A program made the translations under genes and the position numbers. Positions 56,871 to 64,000 of a stretch of 64,000 nt of DNA are shown here, piece after piece. How positions within the stretch are numbered: position 1 is the first letter of the stretch; each line of letters opens with the position of its first letter. Under the pieces are notes generated by a model that made no database searches, was not told the DNA's origin, and saw only the letters and a program-made list of their open reading frames with translations. The DNA is from Lacimicrobium alkaliphilum (lineage in GTDB: Bacteria; Pseudomonadota; Gammaproteobacteria; Enterobacterales; Alteromonadaceae): assembly GCF_002591895.1 (NCBI RefSeq), contig NZ_NISX01000002.1, positions 186,001 through 250,000 on the forward strand, read 5' to 3'.

Positions 56871-57515
56871 ATGATTCTTCGCTATGCTGTTTTTGTCTGC
56901 TGTCTGCTCTGCCTGCCTGTGCAGGGAATGGAAGTCCGGGTGTCGGTGCAGACCGATGATGCCAGGCCCGTGCCCGGTGCCGTCGCATATCTCACCTCAG
57001 AGCAGCCGCTGCCGCAGGTGAACGAAGGCGCGGTGGCAGAGATGGATCAGATCAATAAACAATTCTCTCCGCATATCCTGGTAGTACAAAAAGGTACCCA
57101 GATTAGTTTTCCTAATTCTGACTCCATACAGCATCATGTTTACTCGTTTTCTCCCGCCAAAACTTTCCAGTTGCAGTTATATAAAGACAATAACCCGGAC
57201 CCTCTGCCTTTCGACGGAACAGGCAAAGTGGAGCTGGGCTGTAACGTGCATGACTGGATGTTGGGCTATATTTATGTGGTGGATACGCCCTACTTCGGGC
57301 AGACCGACAAACGGGGGCTACTGGCTCTGAATGTGCCGGCCGGCAACTACAAGCTGCATATTCGTCACCCCAGAATTCAGGATCAGCCCGATAAGCTGGA
57401 CACAGAAGTGACTGTGTCTGCTGCTCAAAACCTCGTCGTCCGCCTGGAACAACCTCTGTTGCCGGGACTGGAAGACTTTGAAGAAGATACTGATGAATTT
57501 ATTGGCTATGAGTAG
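56871..57515 (+). CDS. Cupredoxin-like (type 1 copper) periplasmic protein
   Basis: 214 residues. Signal peptide (VFVCCLLCLPVQG) then a plastocyanin/azurin-like fold. Candidate copper ligands are His88/His89 in SIQHHVYSFS, and Cys124, His127 and Met130 in LGCNVHDWMLGY. The VQKGTQISFPNSD segment before the first His is also typical. Such proteins are often named methylamine utilization protein by resemblance to mau-cluster members, but no mau genes are seen here. It is followed after 60 bases by a GGDEF-EAL protein. Electron transfer or copper sensing is inferred. Confidence 0.75.
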   Translation: MILRYAVFVCCLLCLPVQGMEVRVSVQTDDARPVPGAVAYLTSEQPLPQVNEGAVAEMDQINKQFSPHILVVQKGTQISFPNSDSIQHHVYSFSPAKTFQLQLYKDNNPDPLPFDGTGKVELGCNVHDWMLGYIYVVDTPYFGQTDKRGLLALNVPAGNYKLHIRHPRIQDQPDKLDTEVTVSAAQNLVVRLEQPLLPGLEDFEEDTDEFIGYE

Positions 57516-57575
57516 TACGCCAGTGATCTCATACAGGCCACCTGATTGTCGCCATCCCCTGCTAACGTGGAAACC

Positions 57576-59930
57576 ATGACACACTCTCTGCTCTCGAAGC
57601 TCTCCAGCCGCTCTTTACGCAGTCGCATGCTGATGGTATTCCTGTTGTTGTTGGCGCTAATTGTTGTGGTGACACTGGTTACTGTGCAAAAAGCTACGTA
57701 TCAGCATAGCACCGGTCAGGTAAGAGACCACGCCAAAACCTCGGCGATTGTTGTCAAAGATAAAATCCGTAATCGCTCAAATCAGTTAGCCTCGGCTCTG
57801 GCAACGCTGGCCAAGGACTTTAATACTAAACAACTTATCGCGGGCGGCAGACAGGATCAGGAATCTCTCCTGTCAGCCCTCAAGAACCATCAACGCAGAA
57901 TCGACGCCGATCTCAGTTGGGTACTGGACGAGAACCATCAGCTGCTTACTGTCACAACAAATATCTCTACACCAATGCCGGAAATCGATTTTCCAAAAAA
58001 AACCGGGATAACCTGGCAGGACATCGCTGGCCGTTATTATCTTCTCGAAGCCGTGCCCGTCAGATTTGTCGAGTCTTCCCCTAAGGTTAATGCCTGGCTC
58101 ATCGCTGCGGTTGACGTGCAGAGACTAATCACACAAGAGCTGATCACATTAACGGATATGCAGGTCAGCATTTTCTCACCTGCTCCCGAAGGCAAACTGA
58201 TTGCGTCAACGTTTGCTTCGCCCGTTGCGAATGTTTTGCAAAAAGGTCCGTTGACCTGGACAGAAGAGCTGCAACAAATCTGGCTGCCTGCAGAAGGCCA
58301 GAGCCGCGAGTATATTTATGCCTCGGCCGACATTGGTAACAGTCCTGATGGGCCACTGAAGTTGTTGTTTGCCACCATTGCCGACAAAGCATATCTGTCT
58401 TATAACAGCCTGATCGGACAGCTGATACTGATCCTTGTTATTGCGGCCTTACTGGCTCTCACCGCTGCGGTAATAATATCCAATGGCATTACCCGGCCAC
58501 TAACCCGGCTGGTCAATGTCACCAATAAAATCCGCAAGGGACAGTACGTCGAAGAGGTTCCCAAATCCACAACCCTGGAAATCTCTTCCTTATCAACAGC
58601 CATTGACGAAATGCAACAGGGGATTAAACAGCGGGAGCTGGAAATACAGCAAATGGCGTACTTTGATGCCCTCACCGGTCTGCCCAACCGCAATCAGTTT
58701 AACAACCAGTTACAGCAAGCCCTGACACAACATCGCCCCGTTGTAGTCCTGATGATGGATGTAGACAGGTTCAAGGACATTAATGACACCCTGGGACATG
58801 GTATTGGCGACCAGTTACTGGTGAAAATTGCCTCGAGGCTGTCAGATATTGAAGTGGATAATTTATTCGTGGCCAGGCTGGGCGGTGATGAGTTTGGCCT
58901 GATTTGGTTTGGTGACAATTCCAGCACGCCCAAAAGACTGGCCAGTCAGGTGGTTGATGTATTTAAAACACCCTTTGATATAGAGCAGTTGCGGCTGGAT
59001 CTCGATCTCAGTATCGGCGTAGCCATCTATCCTGATCACGGTGATAACCCCAGCACTCTGATTCAGTGTGCAGATATCGCGATGTACAGTTGTAAAGGTC
59101 ATCATCGCGCCTTTGCTATATACCGACCGGAACTGAACAAGTATTCCCTGCAGCGACTGAGCCTGATGTCCGAATTACGTTCTGCGTTAGCTGAGGGGCA
59201 ATTAAAGCTCTATTATCAGCCAAAACTGATGTTGGCTGATGGTCAGGTCAGCGGTGCCGAATGCCTGATACGCTGGATCCACCCGGTACACGGTTTTATT
59301 CCACCGGACCAGTTTATTCCTCTGGCCGAGCAAACGGGCGCCATACGTGATGTAACGCGCTGGGCCCTGAAAGAGGCAATGCATCAGCAGCAAAAATGGT
59401 CTCAGGCCGGACTGAGTCTGAATATGGCGGTCAATATCTCACCACTGGATCTGGTGGATATGCAGTTACCCGACATCGTTGCCGACCTGTTTTCTCAGTA
59501 CAATGGCAATCAGGGAGGGTTAACCCTGGAAGTCACAGAAAGTGCGGTAATGAGTGATCCGGATATGGCTATCCGGGCATTGGAGAAACTGAAATCTATG
59601 GGCGTTATCCTGTCCATTGACGATTTTGGTACCGGTTATTCTTCAATGGCTCAACTGAAGAAAATGCCCGTACATGAACTTAAGATCGACAAAGCCTTTG
59701 TGCTCGATCTGGCCACCAACAGTGAAGACCAGATTATGGTTAATACACTGCTTGGTCTGGCAAGACACCTTGGCCTTAAAACCGTAGCCGAAGGGGTAGA
59801 AGATGCCAGTAGTCTGGCGTTTCTGAAGCGGGCTGGTTGTCATAAAGCACAGGGTTTTTATATGAGCAAACCACTGCCCGCAGCAGATTTTGATATGTGG
59901 CTAAAAAACTATCCAGAGTCGTCTTCATGA
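57576..59930 (+). CDS. Membrane GGDEF-EAL cyclic-di-GMP protein
   Basis: 784 residues. TM1 at about 20-40, a periplasmic sensor region, TM2 at about 285-305, HAMP (about 305-355), GGDEF with intact G436-G437-D438-E439-F440, and EAL with ECL in place of EAL (E562) plus DDFGTG and VAEGVE retained. Both activities therefore look possible. The RxxD inhibitory site before GGDEF is absent (VDNL at those positions). The start is ATG 57576 with GGAAAC upstream. Its gene overlaps the next, truncated gene. Confidence 0.88.
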   Translation: MTHSLLSKLSSRSLRSRMLMVFLLLLALIVVVTLVTVQKATYQHSTGQVRDHAKTSAIVVKDKIRNRSNQLASALATLAKDFNTKQLIAGGRQDQESLLSALKNHQRRIDADLSWVLDENHQLLTVTTNISTPMPEIDFPKKTGITWQDIAGRYYLLEAVPVRFVESSPKVNAWLIAAVDVQRLITQELITLTDMQVSIFSPAPEGKLIASTFASPVANVLQKGPLTWTEELQQIWLPAEGQSREYIYASADIGNSPDGPLKLLFATIADKAYLSYNSLIGQLILILVIAALLALTAAVIISNGITRPLTRLVNVTNKIRKGQYVEEVPKSTTLEISSLSTAIDEMQQGIKQRELEIQQMAYFDALTGLPNRNQFNNQLQQALTQHRPVVVLMMDVDRFKDINDTLGHGIGDQLLVKIASRLSDIEVDNLFVARLGGDEFGLIWFGDNSSTPKRLASQVVDVFKTPFDIEQLRLDLDLSIGVAIYPDHGDNPSTLIQCADIAMYSCKGHHRAFAIYRPELNKYSLQRLSLMSELRSALAEGQLKLYYQPKLMLADGQVSGAECLIRWIHPVHGFIPPDQFIPLAEQTGAIRDVTRWALKEAMHQQQKWSQAGLSLNMAVNISPLDLVDMQLPDIVADLFSQYNGNQGGLTLEVTESAVMSDPDMAIRALEKLKSMGVILSIDDFGTGYSSMAQLKKMPVHELKIDKAFVLDLATNSEDQIMVNTLLGLARHLGLKTVAEGVEDASSLAFLKRAGCHKAQGFYMSKPLPAADFDMWLKNYPESSS

Positions 59931-60085
59931 TTATTTTTTTGTTGGTACTACTAAGCGGCTTGTACAGCATTGCAGGCTATAGCGCTGAGATATCCGGTCT
60001 GATTCAGGTCAATGCCATTCATGCTGATAATCAACCCAGCTGGCAACAGCAAGGTACCGGCATTCTCAGGTACGACCAGCAGTAA
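59927..60085 (+). pseudogene. N-terminal remnant of an outer-membrane barrel-type protein
   Basis: The ATG overlaps the stop of the GGDEF-EAL gene (ATGA). It encodes a signal peptide (MIIFLLVLLSGLYSIAGYS) and then AEISGLIQVNAIHADNQPSW followed by a premature stop after about 52 codons. The start of a barrel protein is expected from the sequence style; the remainder is missing. In-frame sequence continues briefly after the stop (LAVLEFRWNPI) and the opposite-strand YgjV gene begins at once. Interpreted as a deletion remnant. Confidence 0.5.
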
Positions 60086-60119
60086 AGCCTGGCGGTGCTT
60101 GAGTTCAGATGGAACCCGA

Positions 60120-60641
60120 TCAGATCCGGCTTTTGTCATTAGCCCGATCCTGATATAACTTAATGCTGATACTGGTCAGATTGCTGATATTAAAAATACT
60201 CCCAAATACACTGCCTACCGATACGGCATAAGCCAGTCCCAGGCCTTCAGCCAGAATAAACCACTGCCGGATATGATGCGTCCTCTGCAGTAAGATCGAA
60301 CCCAAAACAAAGATAATCGCCGAAGCGTAAGCCAGTATGATTCTCCAGTCATGCTGCAATACCCACCATTCATAGGCAAAAAACAACAGATGTATGACAA
60401 CAAAAACAACCACCAGCATCAGTGAACGATGCCACAGGGCAATAATATTTCGCAATGATGCGAGTGAGCAACCAACACCCGCTGCCATTGCGCCAAGCAA
60501 AAAGAAATGCGTACTCAGACACGCCAGCCCCAGTGCGGAGATAAGCCGGTAATGGTTGACCCGGTTCTGGCGATATCCGATAAAGTTTATAATCAGTGCA
60601 AGTGCCCCGAATGCTTCAGCCACCAGCGATTCTGAGAACAT
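60120..60641 (-). CDS. YgjV family inner-membrane protein
   Basis: 173 residues with five or six hydrophobic helices. The N-terminus VAEAFGALALIINFIGYRQN followed by short loops matches the Imp-YgjV family, which is uncharacterised. It lies four bases after the CheW-like gene on the same strand, so the two are probably cotranscribed. Confidence 0.75.
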   Translation of the reverse strand: MFSESLVAEAFGALALIINFIGYRQNRVNHYRLISALGLACLSTHFFLLGAMAAGVGCSLASLRNIIALWHRSLMLVVVFVVIHLLFFAYEWWVLQHDWRIILAYASAIIFVLGSILLQRTHHIRQWFILAEGLGLAYAVSVGSVFGSIFNISNLTSISIKLYQDRANDKSRI

Positions 60642-60644
60642 GAT

Positions 60645-61022
60645 TCAGCAGAAGGCTTTAACGATATGTTCCACAGCCGCGTGCTCGCCACAAAGATGCA
60701 GATTGTCTCTGACCACATCGGCCGGGTATCCAAAAAGACCAAACTTGTTACCGGTGCTATGACTGATGATTACCGCATATTGCGGCGCTTGTTGTGATTT
60801 ACCCGGAAAAGGATCCAGTACCGGGATCTCGTAAGGATCGATCTGAATAATACCTATGCGTCGCCCCTGATGATAATAGTCACGGGAGAATACGGGCTGG
60901 CAGAGAATGGCATACACTGCAAATCTGGGGACCTGCACACATCGTCCACGCCACTCAAATTCAACCAGCTGCAACGTATCAACCAGCGGAGCAATAACTT
61001 CAGGCAAACGGGTTGTCGGCAT
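60645..61022 (-). CDS. Divergent CheW-like single-domain protein
   Basis: 125 residues. The order of blocks (VEFEWRGRCVQVPRFAVYAI, RRIGIIQIDPYEIPVLDPF, QYAVIISHSTGNKFGLFGYP) follows the CheW SH3-like double barrel, with the GxIxxxxxxIPVLDL-type core recognisable as GIIQIDPYEIPVLDP. No kinase or receptor gene is adjacent. The alternative is an unrelated small beta protein. Downstream is YgjV, upstream trmN6 on the same strand. Confidence 0.5.
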   Translation of the reverse strand: MPTTRLPEVIAPLVDTLQLVEFEWRGRCVQVPRFAVYAILCQPVFSRDYYHQGRRIGIIQIDPYEIPVLDPFPGKSQQAPQYAVIISHSTGNKFGLFGYPADVVRDNLHLCGEHAAVEHIVKAFC

Positions 61023-61092
61023 AGTATTTCTCCCTTCGGTTAACCTTGACTATAGCAGTTAACGCGCCGGGATGTTTACCCAACACTGACAT

Positions 61093-61824
61093 TCAGAAAT
61101 TAACATAAAACGCCTGACACAGCTTCTGATAGGCCTGTGTGTAGTGTCCGGCCTGTTGCTGAATAACTATTGTCTCATTTTTAACCTGTGAACAAGCCGT
61201 TAAGGCTAACTCGAGCATCACTCTGCTCACGGATTTATCAGTTTGCGTGCGCACCTCCATGCGCCTGTGCAAATGTAACCCGGCATTTTCAGCTTCAGTC
61301 ACAAAGGCAGCCACTGCCTGTTGCGGAAGAATACAGCAGAAACGTCCATTATCCGCCAGCAACTGAGCCGTAACGGTAGCCAGGATGTGGTGAGACAAAT
61401 CTGTTGTCAGCCTGGCTGCCTGTCGGGCAGGATCCATGCTGTGCTGGTGCGGAAAATAGGGAGGATTACTGATAATCAGATCATATTCCGGCTTTCGCGT
61501 TAACTCCTGTAATGCGACTCTCCGAAAACTGATTTTATCAGGCCAGGGACCGTTTCGTGCATTTTCCCGGGCCTGAGATATCGCCTGTGGATCCACGTCA
61601 ATACCCAGTATATTGCTCTGCGGCGCACTGCTTTGAGCCATCATCAGCGCCAGCAGACCACTGCCAGTGCCTATATCCAGAATTCGTAAAGCCGGCCCGG
61701 GATTCACCCAACTACCTAGCATGATGCTGTCAGTTCCCACTTTCATCCCGCAGCGGTCATGACCCACATAAAACTGTTTGAGTTGAAAGCCCTGTGCACG
61801 GCCGGGGGCAGGTGATTTAATCAA
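61093..61824 (-). CDS. trmN6: tRNA1(Val) (adenine(37)-N6)-methyltransferase
   Basis: 243 residues. Class I methyltransferase: SAM motif LRILDIGTGSGLLALMMAQS, acidic loop LGIDVDPQAISQARENARNG, and catalytic NPPY in YDLIISNPPYFPHQHS, fitting the N6-adenine type and the YfiC/TrmN6 length. It modifies A37 of tRNA1-Val (EC 2.1.1.223). The start overlaps the oxidoreductase stop by eight bases. Confidence 0.92.
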   Translation of the reverse strand: MIKSPAPGRAQGFQLKQFYVGHDRCGMKVGTDSIMLGSWVNPGPALRILDIGTGSGLLALMMAQSSAPQSNILGIDVDPQAISQARENARNGPWPDKISFRRVALQELTRKPEYDLIISNPPYFPHQHSMDPARQAARLTTDLSHHILATVTAQLLADNGRFCCILPQQAVAAFVTEAENAGLHLHRRMEVRTQTDKSVSRVMLELALTACSQVKNETIVIQQQAGHYTQAYQKLCQAFYVNF

Positions 61825-62470
61825 ACTGTTGCAACTCCATCATCCGCTTTGCAACCTCAGTGGCTGAAACAGGACGATATTTGCTCCAGCGCCCGATTAA
61901 CAAAGGCGATAACCATCGCATCAGACGAATGCCCCATTGCTCCGCAGGTCGCGAGCTTTTCCTGTTTCCCAATAACAATGATGGCCTTACTGCAGAGGCG
62001 CCTTTGATACCAGGGATACGGAATATGGCATTTTCCAGCTCACCTTTTGTACGTAAATAAAAGCTGCGACTTCTGGCATCCGCACCCACAGAAGATATCC
62101 ACACCAGACTTGTTACCTGCTGACTACGGGCAAGCTGGGCTGCAATATGCACATATTCAAAATCCACCTTGCGAAACGCCTCTTTACTGCCGGCAGATTT
62201 CAGCGTAGTGCCGAGACAGATATACAGGTGATCAACCCGAAAATACCCCTCATAGGCCTGCAGATTATCAAACTCAATGACCACGGGATGATGCTTACTG
62301 CTGCAACTTGCCATCGGCCTGCGAACCAGGCAGGTCACACTGGTATAACGCGGGTCATTGAGCAACCTGGTGGTCAGTGTCTGCCCCACCAGTCCACTGG
62401 CACCGAGAATCAGAGCAGAATATCCCCCAGAGTCTGAAGGCACCTTACTGGCGATACTCTGTTTGCTCAT
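61817..62470 (-). CDS. NAD(P)-binding oxidoreductase, atypical SDR (HTATIP2/YbjT-like)
   Basis: 217 residues from ATG 62470 (MSKQSIASKV), whose ATG overlaps the preceding gene's TGA; this settles the start although the frame runs further up. Rossmann motif ALILGASGLVGQTLTTRLL, then SSVGADARSRSFYLRTKGEL with the YxxxK-like YLRTK, and VRPSLLLGNR. Atypical short-chain dehydrogenases of this type include quinone or flavin-related reductases; the substrate is unknown. It is the middle gene of a coupled three-gene run. Confidence 0.82.
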   Translation of the reverse strand: MSKQSIASKVPSDSGGYSALILGASGLVGQTLTTRLLNDPRYTSVTCLVRRPMASCSSKHHPVVIEFDNLQAYEGYFRVDHLYICLGTTLKSAGSKEAFRKVDFEYVHIAAQLARSQQVTSLVWISSVGADARSRSFYLRTKGELENAIFRIPGIKGASAVRPSLLLGNRKSSRPAEQWGIRLMRWLSPLLIGRWSKYRPVSATEVAKRMMELQQFD

Positions 62471-63996
62471 TGCCTGACCGATGGTTGTACGGAAACAGAA
62501 GACCATTGCACGTGCACAAACTCGGCAAGCTGGTCGATTTTCATCGGTCTGGCGGTCAAATATCCCTGAACTTCATGACAACCACATAATTTAATCTGAT
62601 CGAGCTGAGCCTGGGTTTCGACACCTTCGGCAACCACGCTAATATCAAGGACTCTGGCCATGGTCGTAACCGCCTCGACGATAGCCCGGACACGCGGCTG
62701 TTCGAGCAAATCATTAACAAAATCCCGGTCGATTTTTATTTCGTCAATAGGTAAATTCTTCAGCATAGCGAGTGAAGAGTATCCGGTACCGAAATCATCA
62801 ATAGAAAACTTAAGCCCCTGCTCTCTCAGTCTGGTCAGCAGCCGCACACTGGCAGATAAATCAGATAACGCCGCCGTTTCTGTGATTTCCAGCTGTAAAT
62901 AGGGGTAGAGCTGAGGTGACTGGTGAAGCAACGTCAGTAAATCGGCCATCAGCTTTTCACTATTAAATTCCTGGGCGGAGATATTGACTGATACACGCTT
63001 AATACTCTTACCCAGGAACCCCGACTCTGACAGCTCTTTATTAGCCTGGCGGACAACAAAAGCGGTGATACCGGAAATCAGATTATTACGTTCGGCCAGG
63101 GGGATAAATACATCAGGCCCAATGAAGCCACGCTTTGGACATTGCCAGCGCACCAGCACCTCGCAGCCGGTAAGGCCCCCATCCAACACCGAAAACTGGG
63201 GCTGATAAACCAGAGAGAGCTTTTCATGAACAATCGCATCGCGCAAATCCTTAAGCAAAGCCTGGCGCTCCTGTTCAGACTGTGACAATGCCTGATTAAA
63301 CTGGCGAATCATGCCCTGACCATTTCGCTTCGCTTCCTTAAGCGCACTTTGAGCCGCAAACAGCAATTCCTGAGCACTTTTTCCGTCACGAGGAAATATT
63401 GCCATACCCACACTGCAACTGAGCTTCAGTCCAAACTCCCTTACAACATCGGCGAACAACTGGTTCAGTTTCACGGCCTGTTGCTCGATATCCGGTTGCG
63501 AGCGGGTCACTAATATAGCCACCGCAAACTGATCAGTACCCAACCGGGCAATAAGATCTTCAGCGTGATAATGGCCTTTTAATCTTGCCGCCAGCCGGCG
63601 CAACATCGCATCGCCACCCGCATACCCCAGGCGACGATTGGCATCTTTAAAACTATCAATATCCAGACAAACCAGCATCACTTGTCTCTCGTTCTTGTGG
63701 CAACTGCTCAGCAGGTCATGCAGGTAACGGGTAAAGAGAAAGGGACGGAACAACCCGGTAAGAGGATCGCGCTGGTTGAGCTGTTCGATATAAGAGAGTG
63801 ATCTGGCAATCAGCACAAATAACAATAAACCCGTCAACCCCACATAAAACCAGCCCTTAAAGGTCTGCAATGTGTTAATCAACTCAGGATCCGTGATCGT
63901 ACGCTCCAAAGCTAAGTCGGAAAGCAGGATCCAGGCAGCACCTATTGCCATGTAGATGATTGCTATCACAGAAGCGAGACGAGTAGATCTTTTCAT
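62467..63996 (-). CDS. Membrane GGDEF-EAL protein with degenerate GGDEF
   Basis: 509 residues. Two N-terminal transmembrane segments (IAIIYMAIGAAWILLSD and WFYVGLTGLLLFVLIA), a GGDEF domain where the signature is GTDQF (residues 153-157), so it is probably inactive as a cyclase, and an EAL domain with EVL (E279), SIDDFGTGYSSLA and VAEGVETQ intact. It likely acts as a cyclic-di-GMP phosphodiesterase. Its end overlaps the oxidoreductase start. ATG 63996 is four bases from the window edge, so the ribosome site cannot be seen. Confidence 0.87.
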   Translation of the reverse strand: MKRSTRLASVIAIIYMAIGAAWILLSDLALERTITDPELINTLQTFKGWFYVGLTGLLLFVLIARSLSYIEQLNQRDPLTGLFRPFLFTRYLHDLLSSCHKNERQVMLVCLDIDSFKDANRRLGYAGGDAMLRRLAARLKGHYHAEDLIARLGTDQFAVAILVTRSQPDIEQQAVKLNQLFADVVREFGLKLSCSVGMAIFPRDGKSAQELLFAAQSALKEAKRNGQGMIRQFNQALSQSEQERQALLKDLRDAIVHEKLSLVYQPQFSVLDGGLTGCEVLVRWQCPKRGFIGPDVFIPLAERNNLISGITAFVVRQANKELSESGFLGKSIKRVSVNISAQEFNSEKLMADLLTLLHQSPQLYPYLQLEITETAALSDLSASVRLLTRLREQGLKFSIDDFGTGYSSLAMLKNLPIDEIKIDRDFVNDLLEQPRVRAIVEAVTTMARVLDISVVAEGVETQAQLDQIKLCGCHEVQGYLTARPMKIDQLAEFVHVQWSSVSVQPSVRQ

Positions 63997-64000
63997 TGTA

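Overview
The window looks like chromosomal DNA of a gammaproteobacterium close to the Alteromonadales (an Alteromonas/Lacimicrobium-like lineage). This is inferred from gene order and protein style: rpsU-yqeY-dnaG-rpoD, yggS-proC-yggT-DUF4426, gshB-yqgE-ruvX, pilT-pilU, tkt/epd/pgk next to a divergent metK, a TonB-dependent receptor and several GGDEF/EAL proteins. It is mostly housekeeping sequence. The accessory interest lies in a few inserted modules and in gene-free stretches full of palindromic repeats. I see no tRNA, rRNA, CRISPR array, integrase or intact insertion sequence.

Layout. 1-5.4 kb: 3' part of a TonB-dependent receptor, then an MFS transporter and a MocR-type regulator with an unusual C-terminal extension. 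5.4-12.8 kb: two repeat-rich gaps around a large secreted serine hydrolase and an M3 peptidase lipoprotein, then a DUF481 barrel. 12.8-20.8 kb: central carbon genes (tkt, epd, pgk, class I aldolase) divergent from metK, whose promoter carries three tandem met boxes, then an M48 lipoprotein peptidase. 20.8-28.9 kb: a gap rich in stem-loops, mscS, tamA-tamB and rsmE. 28.9-32.5 kb: a two-component pair divergent from a DUF2306 membrane protein and a TPR protein. 32.5-40.8 kb: gshB, yqgE, ruvX, a C-terminal gene remnant, a YbaK deacylase, a DUF2007 protein, pilU-pilT, then yggS-proC-yggT-DUF4426. 40.8-47.2 kb: two Hsp20 genes behind a probable sigma-32 promoter and a ROSE-like RNA thermometer, a TPR-sulfotransferase, yaaA, hinT, and folB-folK-uppP. 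47.2-57 kb: plsY, tsaD, the macromolecular synthesis operon, a formyl-THF cyclo-ligase, rpiA and serA. 57-64 kb: cupredoxin, GGDEF-EAL protein and a truncated barrel gene, then YgjV, a CheW-like mini-protein, trmN6, an oxidoreductase and a second GGDEF-EAL protein.

How the parts relate. Transketolase, erythrose-4-phosphate dehydrogenase, phosphoglycerate kinase, aldolase, ribose-5-phosphate isomerase and SerA cover the glycolysis/pentose phosphate junction with branches to serine and pyridoxal phosphate. MetK and possibly SerA appear to be under MetJ-like control. TamA/TamB, UppP and PlsY serve the envelope; FolB/FolK and the formyl-THF cyclo-ligase serve folate.

Most notable observations: the ROSE-like leader of the first hsp20; a gap holding several hairpins whose stems differ but whose loops share a GGGA core, which also occurs in a composite element seen twice; a dispersed CACAGAG hairpin family with other repeats nested inside; two gene remnants; and a cupredoxin/GGDEF-EAL/barrel module that has lost its third gene.
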